DNA of 64,000 nt, taken from assembly GCA_963921935.1 (NCBI GenBank), contig OY998176.1, positions 95,363,415 to 95,427,414 of the forward strand, written 5' to 3'. The notes under the pieces are model-generated. The model did not search any database. It was not told the DNA's origin and saw only the letters and a program-made list of their open reading frames with translations. How positions within the stretch are numbered: the first letter of the stretch is position 1; the number at the start of each line of letters is the position of its first letter. Shown one piece after another: positions 42,095 through 53,959 of the stretch. Source of the stretch: Galeruca laticollis (lineage: Eukaryota; Arthropoda; Insecta; Coleoptera; Chrysomelidae). Position numbers and translations under genes: made by a program.

Positions 42095-42800
42095 CAAAAG
42101 AACTTTCAGAGAGAGAGAGAGAGAAGTTCGTGTTGTGTTGAGTGGAGTGTTTTTGGGTGAAGTTGAACTTTTCTTGTGGTGCCCTGGTGTAGGATTGGTT
42201 TCCTCTTCAGGGCTGAGAGGGGGGTGTATTGGGTGGTTTTGTACTCGTTGACCGAGAAATTGAGTCTGGCGGAAAAAAGGTGTCTAGTAAAGATTTATTT
42301 AAGAAGTGTCTAGAAAATGTATTTTTAAAAGGTGTATGGAATTTTTAAGGAATTGAATGGGCTTTTGCTAGAAAATAACCGGAAGTTTGTTTGTGTTGGG
42401 GTGTGTAGGGGGATGATATTTGGAAGCAGCGAAGCTTAAAAGTGTGTGGAAATGGTGTGAGAAACGGTGTCTGGGATTGGAGCTTGGGTGTTGAAGACGA
42501 ACCATGTATCGTTGCCGATACATAGATTTATGAGTTGGCCTGGCTAGGTGTCGGAATTATTGAAGTTATTTAATGTAAAAGGGTGTTGTTATCTGAATTT
42601 GAAATGTCTCCGATATTGAGGAGGAATATAATGAAATATTAGTAATTTAAGATTTTTATTGGTTTTAGGAATTTACGAAAGAAAAGTGTATAGGAGACAT
42701 TTTTCAAAAGTGTGTAGAATATGATGAATTGTTGAGATTTGTAAAAAGTTGCGGTAACGTGCCTTCGGTGGTTCGGGGACTATTTAAGGTGATCGGCGAT
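42095..42800. other. G/T-skewed block after an (AG)n run
   Basis: Starts with AGAGAGAGAGAGAGAG (42,110). The plus strand is then G- and T-rich with few C for about 700 bp, with recurring AGGTGTNTAGTAA / AAGTGTNTAGAAAATGT strings. No coding motif found; a diverged repeat array or an LTR/5' UTR is possible. Confidence 0.4.
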
Positions 42801-44440
42801 ATAATAACAATCTTAAATCCAAAAATGCGAGTGCGTCGATCGTCGGTCAATTTGGCAATGTACACTGTCTTAACACTAAAATCAACATAAATAGGGATTC
42901 CCCCTCTTTACAAAAATATTAACATCTATTTCGTTTTCTCTATGATGTTGAGAAGATTTCGTTTTCCATAGTTCTGCATTTTCCTTCAAATAATAACTAT
43001 GCTTTGATTCTATTAATTTTGTCATGAAGTAATTCCACCTTACAATTTATTAAGAAAATAATTCCTCCAAATACTTCTCATAATAACGGGGTTTTCGGAT
43101 TTCTAGCTTATAAACTTTAGAAAGAATTTTCAACAAAAAAATGTTTTCAAACAATCTGTATTCCTCTTTCACTATTTATTTGATTTACTATAAATTCAAC
43201 GTTCTCCCAAAAATTATAACGCATAAAATTACACAGAACAAGCTTCTCTACTTTAGTTGGTTAATATTTATAAATTATTTGCTAATGACATGACAATTTA
43301 TTTCGACAGCCAATCACTTGTTGATTTATTATTCAGACATTTATACGTGGTTATTGATATAAAGATCTCTGTGATGTAGGATTGTTGCCTAAATAATAAC
43401 AAGTTACACTTCCTTCACCTAACTTGTTAGTACTCATTTTGATTACAAAACATTTCAAAACACTTCAACCTGAATATTAATTTTCAGGAAGCACTGATGA
43501 TGACAGAAATCGAAAGCGCTTTGCAATATTATTAATTCTAAACTCAATACAACTCAGTTTCTCCGTTTTTGAAAAATATTAAATCCGTAGGCTATCATGG
43601 TCATTTCTTTCCAAATATTCAGCAGTAGGCTTATTCTTTGGAAGAAACGTCATTTAACCAGAACGTCCAACTCATTCCTCAGCAAATATTGCGAAAACAG
43701 GTAGCTAACACTAGTTAGTAGTTCTTAATTTCCAGTAATAGCCTACTGGAACTTGGAATCAAGAAAAATGAGTAACATGCTGTAAGCAGATGTTGTGCTC
43801 TCAATAGCAAATTCGAAAAGTAAAATGCGAAAATTGATAAATAAATGGACTAGAGAAATAGAAAACATGAGAATGTAGGTGAACATAGATTAAAACCAAG
43901 TAATGATCGTCAATGAGAATCACGATAACAGAAACAATGAAGAAATGAAGTCTAGAGACAAACCAAAGAGGAGCATAATTAGAAAAAATGGAAACATATA
44001 TTCAGAATTAACAAATATATCGAATATGTCAACAAAAATTAACTACACTACTCTGTAATAGCAGGAGAAACTGTATTCGAAAAGCTTAAAAACGAAGATA
44101 TAAGGAAATTGGTAAAACAAGAACCGATAATGACGAAAATAAGGTAGAGACAACCAAATTGGTTTGAAAATATTATTAGGATAAATATCATTATAAAAAA
44201 ATTATGGAAACTGGAAACTCAAATATTAAAGGAAGTGGAAGAAGAAAACGGATGGACGAAATAAAAGAAGCGAAATCCCAATCGGACACCTGAAAAGACA
44301 GAAAGAGATGAAAAGAAGATGCGAAGAGAAAAAAGAATTTCCATACTAAATTTGGGAATAATTTGACACAATATTTTTCCTGCAAAACAAATGGTTATAT
44401 CTAGGGTGTCCTCCTCCTCACACATGTACCAATTATTATA
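42800..44440. other. No gene seen apart from a PLE-type 3' motif
   Basis: AT-rich sequence. The only structured element noticed is the hammerhead-like string at 43,489-43,535. Confidence 0.35.
43489..43535 (+). ncRNA. Hammerhead-like motif, weak
   Basis: GCA, CTGATGA (43,492), T, GA, CAGAAA, TC, GAAA, then AGCGCT-like self-complementary sequence, T, TGC. Core bases are intact but stem II is only 2 bp and stem I 3 bp. It could mark the 3' end of the decayed PLE at 39.3-42.1 kb. Confidence 0.35.
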
Positions 44441-44447
44441 AACTCAC

Positions 44448-45655
44448 GTGCACAGAAAACGGTCATTCCAAAATTTTGATTAAGTCCTAGGCTTGATAAC
44501 TATGTCATTTTTAGTTCGATTTGAAAGTTTTTTTATAGAATTGTAGGTTCAACTATCGACGTTAACATTTCTTTTATCAATCTCAAGTAACGTTGGTTAT
44601 TCCGCATATTATACGAGGATAATCGAAATGTTGTTTGTTTTCTCTAATTTCAAAACACCCTGTGGAATAACCAAGTAGAAAAATCATTTTAAAATATCAG
44701 TTTTCATTTAGAGTCATCAATTCTTTACGTTTTGTTTGTTAGTTCATGTCAATGCATGCATTCAGTCTCATACAAATGCAAAATGATCTTGATTATCACT
44801 CATTTAAATGTTTCCCTAATTTCTAATGCAATTTAAATTCAGAATTTGTTTTACAAGGTGGCAGTTTTTTTCGTTGTTTCAAACTTTATTGTCAGTATGA
44901 ATAAATTTGTGTATTTGTTTTAAGTGCTTTAAATTGTGCAAAAGCTGGAACTTTACTGGATGACGGACTAAGTTATGGGTATCTGGTCAGAGTACTTGAT
45001 ACCAGCCGCTCTTTCATCGAAAGAGTAGTTAACCGCTTTAGGTAAACGGGCAGAAACACACGAAGGCCGGGAAGTGGTGGGCAACGCAAGACTACAGCAA
45101 TTGATGACCGGTTTCTTGTTCTTAAAACACTTCGCAATCGGCGGTTGACTTCAGTACAGGCAAAAAATCCACTGAGAGAAGTTTATATTGAAACTATCAG
45201 TTCTTGGACCGTTCGTCGAAGATTACAGGATGCCGGTTTAAAGTCGTACCGACCCGCAACAGGCCTTAAATTACTCCCACGCCATAGCAAGATTACAATT
45301 TGCTGGTGAAAATGTGAATTTGTGTGAGACTGAATGCATGCATTGACATGAACCAAAAAACAAAATGTGAAGAATAATCGACTCTAAATGGAAATAGGTA
45401 TTTTAAAATAATTTTTCTACTTGGTTATTCCACAGGGTATATTGAAATTAGAGAAAGAAAGAGCATTTCGTTTATCCTTGTTCAATATGCGTAATAACCA
45501 ACGTTACTTAAGATTGATACAGGATGCTTTAAATTCGATAGTTGTAGCTACAATTCTACGAAAAAAAACATTCCAATCGGACTAAAAATAAAATAGTTAT
45601 GAAGCCTAAAACTTATTCAAAATTTTGAACTCATCGTTTTCTTGGAACATGATTG
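44448..45655. mobile_element. Tc1-like element with ~335-bp TIRs
   Basis: 44,448-44,782 pairs with 45,315-45,655 inverted. Shared blocks include AAAATTTTGA, GATAACTAT, AACGTTGGTTATT, CACCCTGTGGAATAACCAAG and TCATGTCAATGCATGCATTC. Between them lies a plus-strand transposase fragment. The exact outer ends and TA duplication are blurred by divergence. Confidence 0.8.
44950..45310 (+). pseudogene. Tc1-like transposase, DNA-binding half only
   Basis: The frame reads LDDGLSYGYLVRVLDTSRSF then IERVVNRF, stop, TGRNTRRPGSGGQRKTTAID, LVLKTLRNRRLTSVQA and SWTVRRRLQDAGLKSYRPAT. This is the paired helix-turn-helix region with the GRPR-like hook of Tc1 transposases. One stop interrupts it after NRF. The frame is cut at the right TIR, before any DDE catalytic motif, so this is an internal-deletion derivative that could at most bind ends. 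Confidence 0.82.
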
Positions 45656-45659
45656 AGCG

Positions 45660-46365
45660 GCTTATGGCATTTATAGGAGAAATGCTAAAAACCGTTTGAT
45701 ATTTGATGTAAAATTTTGTAGAAGTCAGACCAATGAAAAATTTTGTATTTTATTTGTAATAGATTATCTTGAACCCAATTTTTATTATATTTGATCCATG
45801 TTGATTGAATTATAGGGGTATTGTGTTCAAGCTAATAATTTCTCCTGCCCTTGGAAATGTTTCACATTTCAGCAAAATAAATCATTTTACGGATGATTGA
45901 TTTGATGACTAATGAAAAGTTGGGCTTACGTGATTGTAGCAAATCACCGAATTATATGAAAATCATTTCGGTTAAGGTTTGCAAGGGAATATATTGTATA
46001 GTATATATCCATATGCTATACTTATCAGATTTTTCATTAAACTAACTATTGAAAGTTACTAGGTCACTGTTAATGTGGTTAAATTATCTTTATTCACAAT
46101 CACAATCTCTTTCCCTACTAAAAAAGTAACTGGTAATTTTGGAATACTATTACCCCATCTCGTTTTGGGAAAGCTAGAACAAAATAAGATATTCCAGTTT
46201 CACGGATAATCATGAAGTTTCAATTTCGCTTCACACCATTAAAAAGTTCACATAATGAACTACTATCTCTTCCTCACATGGAAATTATATTTGAATAGAT
46301 GAGGCTTTTACTTGATGAAGATCCATACTGAACGATGAAATAAAACAATATAGTTTGTTTAAATC
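45660..46365. other. No gene seen
   Basis: AT-rich without recognisable features. Confidence 0.35.
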
Positions 46366-46367
46366 TT

Positions 46368-46502
46368 CATATATTTGAACTAATGTTCAATTTAAACTTG
46401 TTGACGCGTTACACTTACACAGTAGCTTTGTCAAAACGACAAAGCTACTGTGTTAGTGAAACGCGTCAACAAGTTTAAATTGAATATCAGTTCAAATATA
46501 TG
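46368..46502. repeat. 65-bp-arm hairpin, PLE-end type
   Basis: CATATATTTGAACTAATGTT...GCTTTGTC pairs with GACAAAGC...TTCAAATATATG around a 5-base loop (46,433-46,437), about 92% paired. Each arm carries an outward AGTGAAACGCGTCAACAAG string: GAAA followed by self-complementary ACGCGT and C, as in the hammerhead-bearing repeats. It reads like a minimal head-to-head pair of truncated Penelope-like ends. Confidence 0.6.
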
Positions 46503-46504
46503 AA

Positions 46505-47560
46505 ATTATATTCCTAATATTGTAGGAGTGAGCATATCCATGTTGATTCAAAGCAAATCTCTAACTTTAAGGATCATTGAAATTGAGTTTGAATTGCATT
46601 TAGCTCGGAGTTATTTTATTTGTGCGTTTATTGCGTGTATATTTATATTAGGGTCATGATAAACCTTCGACAGTATCAATCGATATCTCTTGTTTCACAC
46701 TACGAGAACGATGAAATACTTTGTACATTATTTTCAAGGTGATTTGAATATTAAGATATTCAAATTGAATTCGTCAAAAAAACTAATGGGAAAAAACAGT
46801 CGTAATGAAGTTCAAATTACTCCTCAAAGTTAGAATGAAAATATTAAAGGAAAATATGGGAAACTAGGCAACAAAATAAATTAATTATGTAGTAGTTAAA
46901 GAGAATATATGGAAAAAGTTAGACAAGTGAAAACATTATCAACGATCAAATTAATTTTTGCACTATCTGAATGTCTTTTCTGTTGCTAAAAACTCTCAGT
47001 TTAAAACTTTCAACAAGTTGTCGGTTAAAAGTATCTAAACTGACTAGAAAAAGAGAGTAGTTCACCATGTGATAATGAACTTGTTTTTGCGTGTTAAGTG
47101 TGTTTAAAAAGTATCTAGGGTAGGAACCAATATGCATTTATTTTCACAATTTGAATCATAGTTTCAATTGATTCTTGAAATATTTTATTTGGTATACCAA
47201 TTTGGGACAATTTTATATATAATAGTTTCTCATATTATTCATCTGATTGAATCACAAAAATGTTGTTAAAACCGCACTGATTATGATAAGACTATGAATT
47301 TTAGCAAAATGAATAACCAGGACCTAAGAAAAAAAACTAGAACAATAATTGAATAGGTGGAAGTTATTGAGGGATATTTACTATAACTGGATAACGGAAA
47401 TTGGAAATTTGTAGAAGCAAAGAGAGTGGTATTGGGTACAATTATATTGGTTCTTGGGAACATAATTGTTTTGGGTTGTAGATCTGCTATATCTATGATA
47501 TATCCGATTACTACTTATTATTACTTCCTGTATTACCTTGGTATGGAGAAATCATTGCAC
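46505..47560. other. No gene seen
   Basis: AT-rich; short frames without motifs. Confidence 0.35.
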
Positions 47561-47649
47561 TAAATATACGGGGTGCCGATTCTTAAACGTACCACCCTCT
47601 ATATTTCGGCCTCAATAGAAAATTTGAAACTATTAAAAGGCACGACACA

Positions 47650-48240
47650 CTCATTTTTTAGGAAGACAGTTTGTAGGCTGGTTTTCTAATCGGAAGAATG
47701 TAACGTATTGGAGAGCCATCTTGTTGGAAGTGAAAACGATCTTCTTGCAAAATCATATTACCAGCCACATCAATTTGATTTTCCAAATCAGTGATTATTA
47801 AGGGGTCAATTATTTCTTAAATTAAATTAAAGTAGAGTTCACCAGCTAGATTTTCTCAATGAAAAATATCTAATGATACTTTTCCCAATAGTACGAGCAC
47901 AAACGTTCGCATTTTTGGATACTGCGTGTGACCTTAACTAAAAAGGCGCGGATAGTCATCGCTCCAGTAGAGACCATTTTACTTGTTAACTTGTCCATTA
48001 ACGAAAAACGTCCACTCATTAGTAGAACGAATATGGTGTTAAGTATTCTAGATTTGATTATAAATGTAAAAGCCTTTATTGTTCCACGAAAATCCATTCC
48101 TCAGCCAAAACCGTCCTCAAAAACTATTGAAGAATTTGCTCTTTATAAGGTGAAATTTATTAAACTGTAGTGCTTTTCTGATTGTTTCGTGAGACATTAC
48201 ACTTGGCGTGTGACACTGCGGAGTGATGTGGAGGATTCAG
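47650..48240 (-). pseudogene. Mariner-like transposase, heavily decayed
   Basis: Minus strand, in changing phases: YLTPYSFY/NTIFV, NGQVNKQNGLYWSDDYPR-like region, HTQYPK(M), LITDLENQI, MILQEDRFHFQQDGSP. These match the catalytic core and second-Asp motif (QQDGAP) of the same mariner-like type as at 21.5 kb. At least five frameshifts or stops. Termini not identified. Confidence 0.6.
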
Positions 48241-49109
48241 CAGTAAAGGTGCCTAAAACAACTATTTGTGGTGCTTCATCCAAAACAAAACGATTATTTC
48301 TTTTTTTTTGTTACCATCGGAACCAGATTCACTAAACTTAAAAACTAATTCCAGAACATATTTATGATTCAAATTACTATTCAAATGACTTTCATTAAAC
48401 ATTGTTGGCGCTCTTCTTCCTCATAATTCACATTCCTTATAAGTAAGAATAATTTCAGTGTAAACACCATTTAAAAAATTAAGAAACGCGCAACCTTCAA
48501 TTGCACAATAAAGTAATTTTTGCAACATGAAATGGTGTCCCAAGAATGCTATACCTGGGCTTTTTTTCTACGTTATAACCTGTATGGCTACAACAAGTAA
48601 CAATTTAGGTAAATTACATTCTTATAATTTTTAACTGAATATTATGCTTATTGATTATTTTGATAGATATGATGAGTAAAAATACATCGTTATGTAATAC
48701 AACTTCAGTTTCATTCATTTTACTTCATAAAAAAGTAGTTTTAGGAAGACATTGTAAATGATACGTTGTACATCAACGGCAACGTCAAGTTTAACAGTAA
48801 ACCTTATAGTCCAGTAAATAAAGGGGATAAGTTAACATTAATGACGCACTATTTTCATCTTCCGGTTGGAAGTAGCATTTGGTACCTCATTAAACATGAG
48901 ACAAAGTTTTGCATGAAAACTCGTGCGAGGGCGGAGAAAATGTCCCCAAAAGACCCGGAAAATAGGTTTTCAGCCAATATCTCCAAAAATATGGCAGTTA
49001 GAGATTTTCGGTTCAGATAAAAATTGAAACTCAGTTAATTTTCTACAAAAATGGCCCTCGTGATTTTTCTCCAAAATTTGACCGGTTTCGAGAAAAACGG
49101 CACCAAGCG

Positions 49110-50050
49110 AACCTCGAATAATGAGCTTCTATGCTCTATGTTGGAGAGCACAGTCCGTCTATTTACACATCAGCGGGGGGACAAAGTATTCAATAACTTT
49201 GTGACAAATGCATATTTTCTCATGATTCAAGGTTCATGTGAAAGAAGAATTCTGCTGCTATCTACTCTGTGAATTGAGTCACGCTTGACTCTTTTAGCCA
49301 TATCGGAACACGGGTCAAACTTTCTGTACCCGGGCAATTTTGACCTCGCCAGGAATTTGTTCCTATTTTTTTGTATTGCACTAATTCACTCAAAATCTTC
49401 TTGATTATGGGTCCTCATGAGGTCCTTTGTCATCACTGAAATTTGTATACCCTAATTTTTTTTAATTTCCATTTAATCGTTGTTTATTGAATCCCAATTA
49501 AAAATTTATACATGATCCAATTGCTCTCTATGATATATCATTTGAAAGCTAAGAAGGTCTTCTTTTCGATTGGGCAATCACTTTTTTTGACGAAGTCGTC
49601 CATTTTTCAATAAAATTAGAAAACGCGGGCCCAAGGAAAAACGCACTTTTTTGGTGTTTTTCCTCTCCCTACTCTTGATTTCTAACATTTTAACACCATA
49701 ACTAGTGTAGCGGGGGAATTCTCACCTTTCCATCCATGTATATAAGTCATACCTTTGATACTCCGGGAAAAAACAGTATATCTAAATGTACACGCTATAA
49801 TTTATTACTTTCGTTCCTCCGTCGTTCGCCGCGTGTGTGCTCTACGTGGCGCTCGTGTCGTCTGCTACAAACCATGCGGCCACGCTTGGAGGCATAAGTG
49901 TGTTTGTTTTCTGTCATCATTTTGATAAATATTATTGTCAATTATAGAAAGAGAAGTCATGAAAGTGAAGAATATTGAACAAATATTGACGTTTTTCGTT
50001 AAAATTAACTTTTATCACCAACCCAAAACATAGAAAGTGAAAATTCAAAT
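49110..50050. other. Element interior, 5' region
   Basis: No protein recognised. The GC-rich stretch CCGTCGTTCGCCGCGTGTGT at 49,820 stands out against AT-rich surroundings and lies about 300 bp before the coding region, so it may hold the element's promoter. Confidence 0.4.
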
Positions 50051-50167
50051 CTTGTGAAATTGGAGCAAAAGGTGAGAATTTTTTCATGTTGTTTTTATTC
50101 AAGATCATTTGTTTACAAGCAAATATTCCAAGTGCAATCTAGGTCTGTTCTTTCTTCTCATAGAAAA

Positions 50168-50623
50168 ATGGAGGTCAACTCTGCTACAGCAGTGTGTTTT
50201 CTTTGTAAGGAACCCGTTTCTGCAGATGCTGTCACCGTAACTCGGGGCTTAGAAAATTTGATTGATGTTAGCAAGGAAAGGAATAATAAACATAATATTT
50301 TTTTGGAAAAACAAACGTCTCAGCAAATGCACAAACAGTGCAGGAGACGCTACATTGTCAAAGGTAAAAATGGCAGCTTCCAGTGCAACAATTTTGACTC
50401 TGACGAGACTAAAAAATTAGAACAATTGTGCAGCCCCAAGAAGAAAAAAGAGCGCAGGAGTGATCGATTTGATTTCAGGGTCAATTGTGTGTTCTGTGGC
50501 AAATGTTTTCCTCCAAGAGCTTGGATGCACGACCCTCCGTTAGAGATAATATTTTATTTCTCCATGCCATTTCGGAAAGCGATACAACTTCGGCTTTTTT
50601 CGGAAAAGGGAAAAGGTCAATAG
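50168..50623 (+). pseudogene. Uncharacterised Cys-rich transposon protein, N-terminal part
   Basis: Likely start ATG 50,168 (purine at -3). Residues 1-65 hold a zinc-finger-like module, CFLCKEPVSADAVTV, then RGLENLIDVSKERNNKHN and H-x2-C (MHKQCRRRYI). A second C-x2-C (CVFCGKCF) follows. This module occurs at the N-terminus of long uncharacterised proteins found in many invertebrate genomes. Shortly after CGKCF the frame meets sequence belonging to the C-terminal part in a different phase, so several hundred residues between the two are deleted here. Confidence 0.6.
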
Positions 50624-51280
50624 TCGACAAATTAGAGGGAAAAGTAACGAAGAACAAGGAAATGGAAGCGGTCACTGAAAGTTTCAAATACCAGAATCTT
50701 CCTCACGAGACCGTATTTCAGGACGGGCAAACTGTCATTGCGTCGATGTACAGTGATCATGATGGCCAAACCCTGACAAAAGGTAGATACGAGATCTTCA
50801 AGCGATTCACCAAAGACAGAAACAGAAACTCAACTGCGCTCAAACTTTCAACATTGCCCCCCACGCCCGAAGCTGCAAGGCAGCTCCTTTATCGGGTATA
50901 TTTGCATATCCAACAGTGGCTCGGAAACGAACTGTTACCAGAAAAATGGGGATAGAAACGTGCAGAGGATATACTCATGCCGGTCCAAACCATTAAAGAG
51001 CCAGCACTTCCGGCAATCTTAAAGATGATACTTTGTCAATGTAAGAAAGAATGTAAGGGAACATGTTCATGCAAGAAAGCAGGGCTACCTTGCTCATCTA
51101 TTTGTGGTTAGTGTGAGTCACGCCAGTGTTCGAATTATAAAGACAGCGATAATATGTTATCCCAAGAGGTAGAATTAGAGGAAGCTCTAGACTCAGAAGA
51201 AGTTGTTGACGGGGTAGAGCTAGAGGGAACTCTAGACCCAGAAGAAGTTCTTGACCAGGAATCAGATGATGACTGGTGAC
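50485..51280 (+). pseudogene. Same protein family, C-terminal part
   Basis: Conserved motif FLHAISESDTTSAFFGKGK (50,560-50,616), then LSTLPPTPEAARQLLYRVYL and IQQWLGNELLPEKWG, TAG stop at 50,953. The same phase continues to a Cys-rich block CQCKKECKGTCSCKKAGLPC, SSICG, stop, CESRQCSN, of the tesmin/CXC-like C-x-C-x3-C spacing. An acidic tail EELEEALDSEEVVDG-like repeats twice and ends TGA at about 51,278. The family is widespread but I know no established name or activity. Two internal stops make it non-functional. Confidence 0.6.
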
Positions 51281-51299
51281 GAACAGATTTATGTCATAA

Positions 51300-52030
51300 T
51301 TGCAATGTATTTTTATATACTTTTTTCATCAATTCACGGACCACTAACCCGTGAATCTCTTGCACTTTTGATAAAAATTTTCTATGTAATATTTTAGTCT
51401 ATAATGTATTATTCTTGTATCATTATATTGGGTTCTCCCGTTGATAAATAAATAAATAAAAATATATATTTTTCTATAATAAATGAAATATGAAGAACGT
51501 TTATAACTATTTATTCCAAAAACCTCAATAAGTCTGGTTGCGAAAAATTTGCAATCATTTGCGGAGAATTTGCAAGAAATTGTTGCTGAGTATTATGGGT
51601 AAATATTCTTCACTCTTGAGGCATTTTCAGTTTTCTTTACCAAAAACCTAATGAACTTCAGTATTTTGCCACATGTGCAAAGCTGATTGTTGCTAGATTC
51701 AGGTCAACTGGTGAAGTCCATCTTGCTGTAATTAATCTTGTGGCCAGTTTTCCTAATATTTATATCTTGAGGCCTCATCTGAGAGGAAAACAAGACCCTC
51801 GGAAACATAAATATCCATCCAAAGTGTCTGGTTACAGGGTTTCTCATTTATGGCACCGAGGATTTTCCCAATCTGTAAAATGTGGTGACGCCATCTACAA
51901 TTGGTTTCCACAATCCAAAACATTGAAAATAATGGATTTCCAATACCCCGCAGCTCAATTTTTGTACAAAACTTGCATATTTCACAAGTCTCAAATTTTC
52001 CGGTTTTTCAACCCGATTTTTTTGCAGAAA
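51300..52030. other. Element 3' region, no gene seen
   Basis: Poly(A)-type signals near 51,446-51,462; no protein recognised before the right TIR. Confidence 0.35.
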
Positions 52031-52564
52031 ATATTAATGTTGCGAAAAAAATCATACGGACCATTTTTGTAGAAAATTAACTGAACTTCAATTTTTGTCT
52101 GAACCGAACATCTCTAACTGCCATATTTTAGGAGATATTGGCTGGAAACCTATTTTTCTGGTCTCTTGGGCCCATTTTCTCCGCCCTCGCACGCGTTTCC
52201 ATGCAAAACTTTGTCTCATGTTTAATGAGGTACCAAATGCTACTTGCAACCGGGAGATGAAAATAGGGCGTCATTAATGTTAACTTTGCCTTTTTTCCCT
52301 CCTTCATTTACTGGACTATTAAGAGTACGTTTTCAAAAATATATTTTGAAGTTCGGTAAGTTCAATTCCTAAATTTTGAGAACAGTTTATGTTTGATCAA
52401 ATTTCAATACGTCACTTTCGTATTTCTCAGTCATTAACCCCTCAAAAGAATTCCTAGAAACGACTGTCCCGATCACTGATAATATCTTGCATCAAGTATA
52501 CATTCATTGGATTAGTTGTTAGAATGAACACTAGATGCGCCCACACGATTTCAATCTTATTCAG

Positions 52565-53075
52565 GACTATTATTGGAATCGGGTAGGACGGATGATGGTG
52601 CGTCCAGAGTGGGTAGTCATGCCGTGATCAGGCTTAGGTGCAGTAACTGACGGTTCAGGACTGGCACACTTTCTTGTAGCTCCGTTGTAGACACGGTCAA
52701 GGTCCCCTGAGCCTCTCGACTTGACAGCAGAACCAGACAGGCAAGGATCGTCAGGCTTCATCGTCTTTGGAGTAAGAACATACAGAGTTTCAGTTGATTT
52801 GGCTGGCGGCGAAGAGTGCATTTCAGAATCAGGATTCACAGGTTCATTTTCTGTACAAGAATCGGATAGCTTATCCGGGTAAGGTACAGAAATGAAGTGG
52901 TAATGGTATATTCTCACAGTCCGTTTCTCAGTCCTGATTAGGTAGGAATGTGGTTCACTTAGGACGGGAACCACGTGGTCGTGTCTCCTAAGATCTGTTG
53001 TCCAAACGAAACCACCAATACGCAGTGGTTCCAGCTCATGACAACGATGGCGACGATCATATTTATTTTTGTAAT
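52565..53075 (-). pseudogene. Gypsy-type pol C-terminus
   Basis: The minus-strand frame reads RRHRCHELEPLRIGGFVWTT, DLRRHDHVVPVLSEPHSYLI and RTEKRTVRIYHYHFISVP. Then a low-complexity Ser/Pro/Glu-rich linker ends THSGRTIIRPTRFQ. This is the integrase C-terminal (SH3-like) domain plus tail of Ty3/gypsy-family pol (L..GD.VWV.DLRR...V...L....SY.V.T). Catalytic core absent. Stop at about 52,570. Confidence 0.7.
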
Positions 53076-53079
53076 TTGC

Positions 53080-53880
53080 CCTATATCCAATAAATGGAAT
53101 TGCGGAAAAACGGGAAATGTATATATTCTAGAAAAAAATTGTATATTGGTTCTTAGTCTTCATGTTAAAGTATTTCCTCAAGTTTTTATATACTATGAAG
53201 CACTAAAACTGTTATAGTTATTGAATTAAAATACACTTTGTACTCGTTTGGATGTGATAAGTTATGTAAAATACTTGTAAATATTATACCTATTGCATAG
53301 ATGATACTAACCAATGACAATATATCAATACGTTCTTATCAACTAACTAACATGAACATATCTTTTATTGAAATCATCATATCTAAACTGCAAAATATCT
53401 GCTACAAAAAGCGTATTTATCTTATAATTAAACCAATATTGTATCAAATATGTCGTTTGATTGACATTTGTTTTATAGATCTGGTCCACAGAAGTTTCAT
53501 AAACTGATGTTAACAATCATCCCCAGAAATTTTCAAGTTCCGTTAAGTTCTAAGCACGATATCTCTTGTGTGAAATACGATGGAAATCTGTTTCTAACAA
53601 TGTCCTTTTATACAGAGTGGAAAGTTTAACTGGAACAAGTTCTGTAATTTAATAAATAGGTTTGTTGTAAAATTAATAGAACACATCAATTTTCATTTTT
53701 TATTGAGAAAAATACAAAGAAATTTGTTAATGCAATCATTTGGGAAGTTGTGGTTATTGGTGGAATGATTGATTCTGGAATATTCCTTTTCTTGGTAGGA
53801 TTATACACATTTTATTGATTGCTGGATATACACAACGTAGAAACTACGAGGCAAGTATTTTATATTCCGACATATTACAT
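53080..53880. other. No gene seen
   Basis: AT-rich; no motif. Confidence 0.3.
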
Positions 53881-53959
53881 TCAGCTATTACAGGGCTGCT
53901 AACACACTAACCATTTCCCGACAATGCCAAAAAGATTATTACAAATTTACTTCAATACC

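Larger units (their letters stand above)
48811..52317. mobile_element. Long-TIR DNA element, family unnamed
   Basis: 48,811-49,095 and 52,035-52,317 are inverted repeats of about 285 bp (TAGTCCAGTAAAT ends; GGTACCTCATTAAACATGAG and GGCAGTTAGAGAT shared). TTA lies outside both ends (a TTA or TA target duplication is possible). Inside are a GC-rich promoter-like patch (49,815-49,890), a plus-strand coding region in two overlapping frames, and AATAAATAAATAAA at 51,446. About 3.5 kb. Confidence 0.75.

Noticed and set aside
44191..44425. Minus-strand frames of 64 and 68 codons
   Set aside because: Phe/Ser-rich, overlapping each other in different phases, no motif; they lie left of the Tc1-like TIR.
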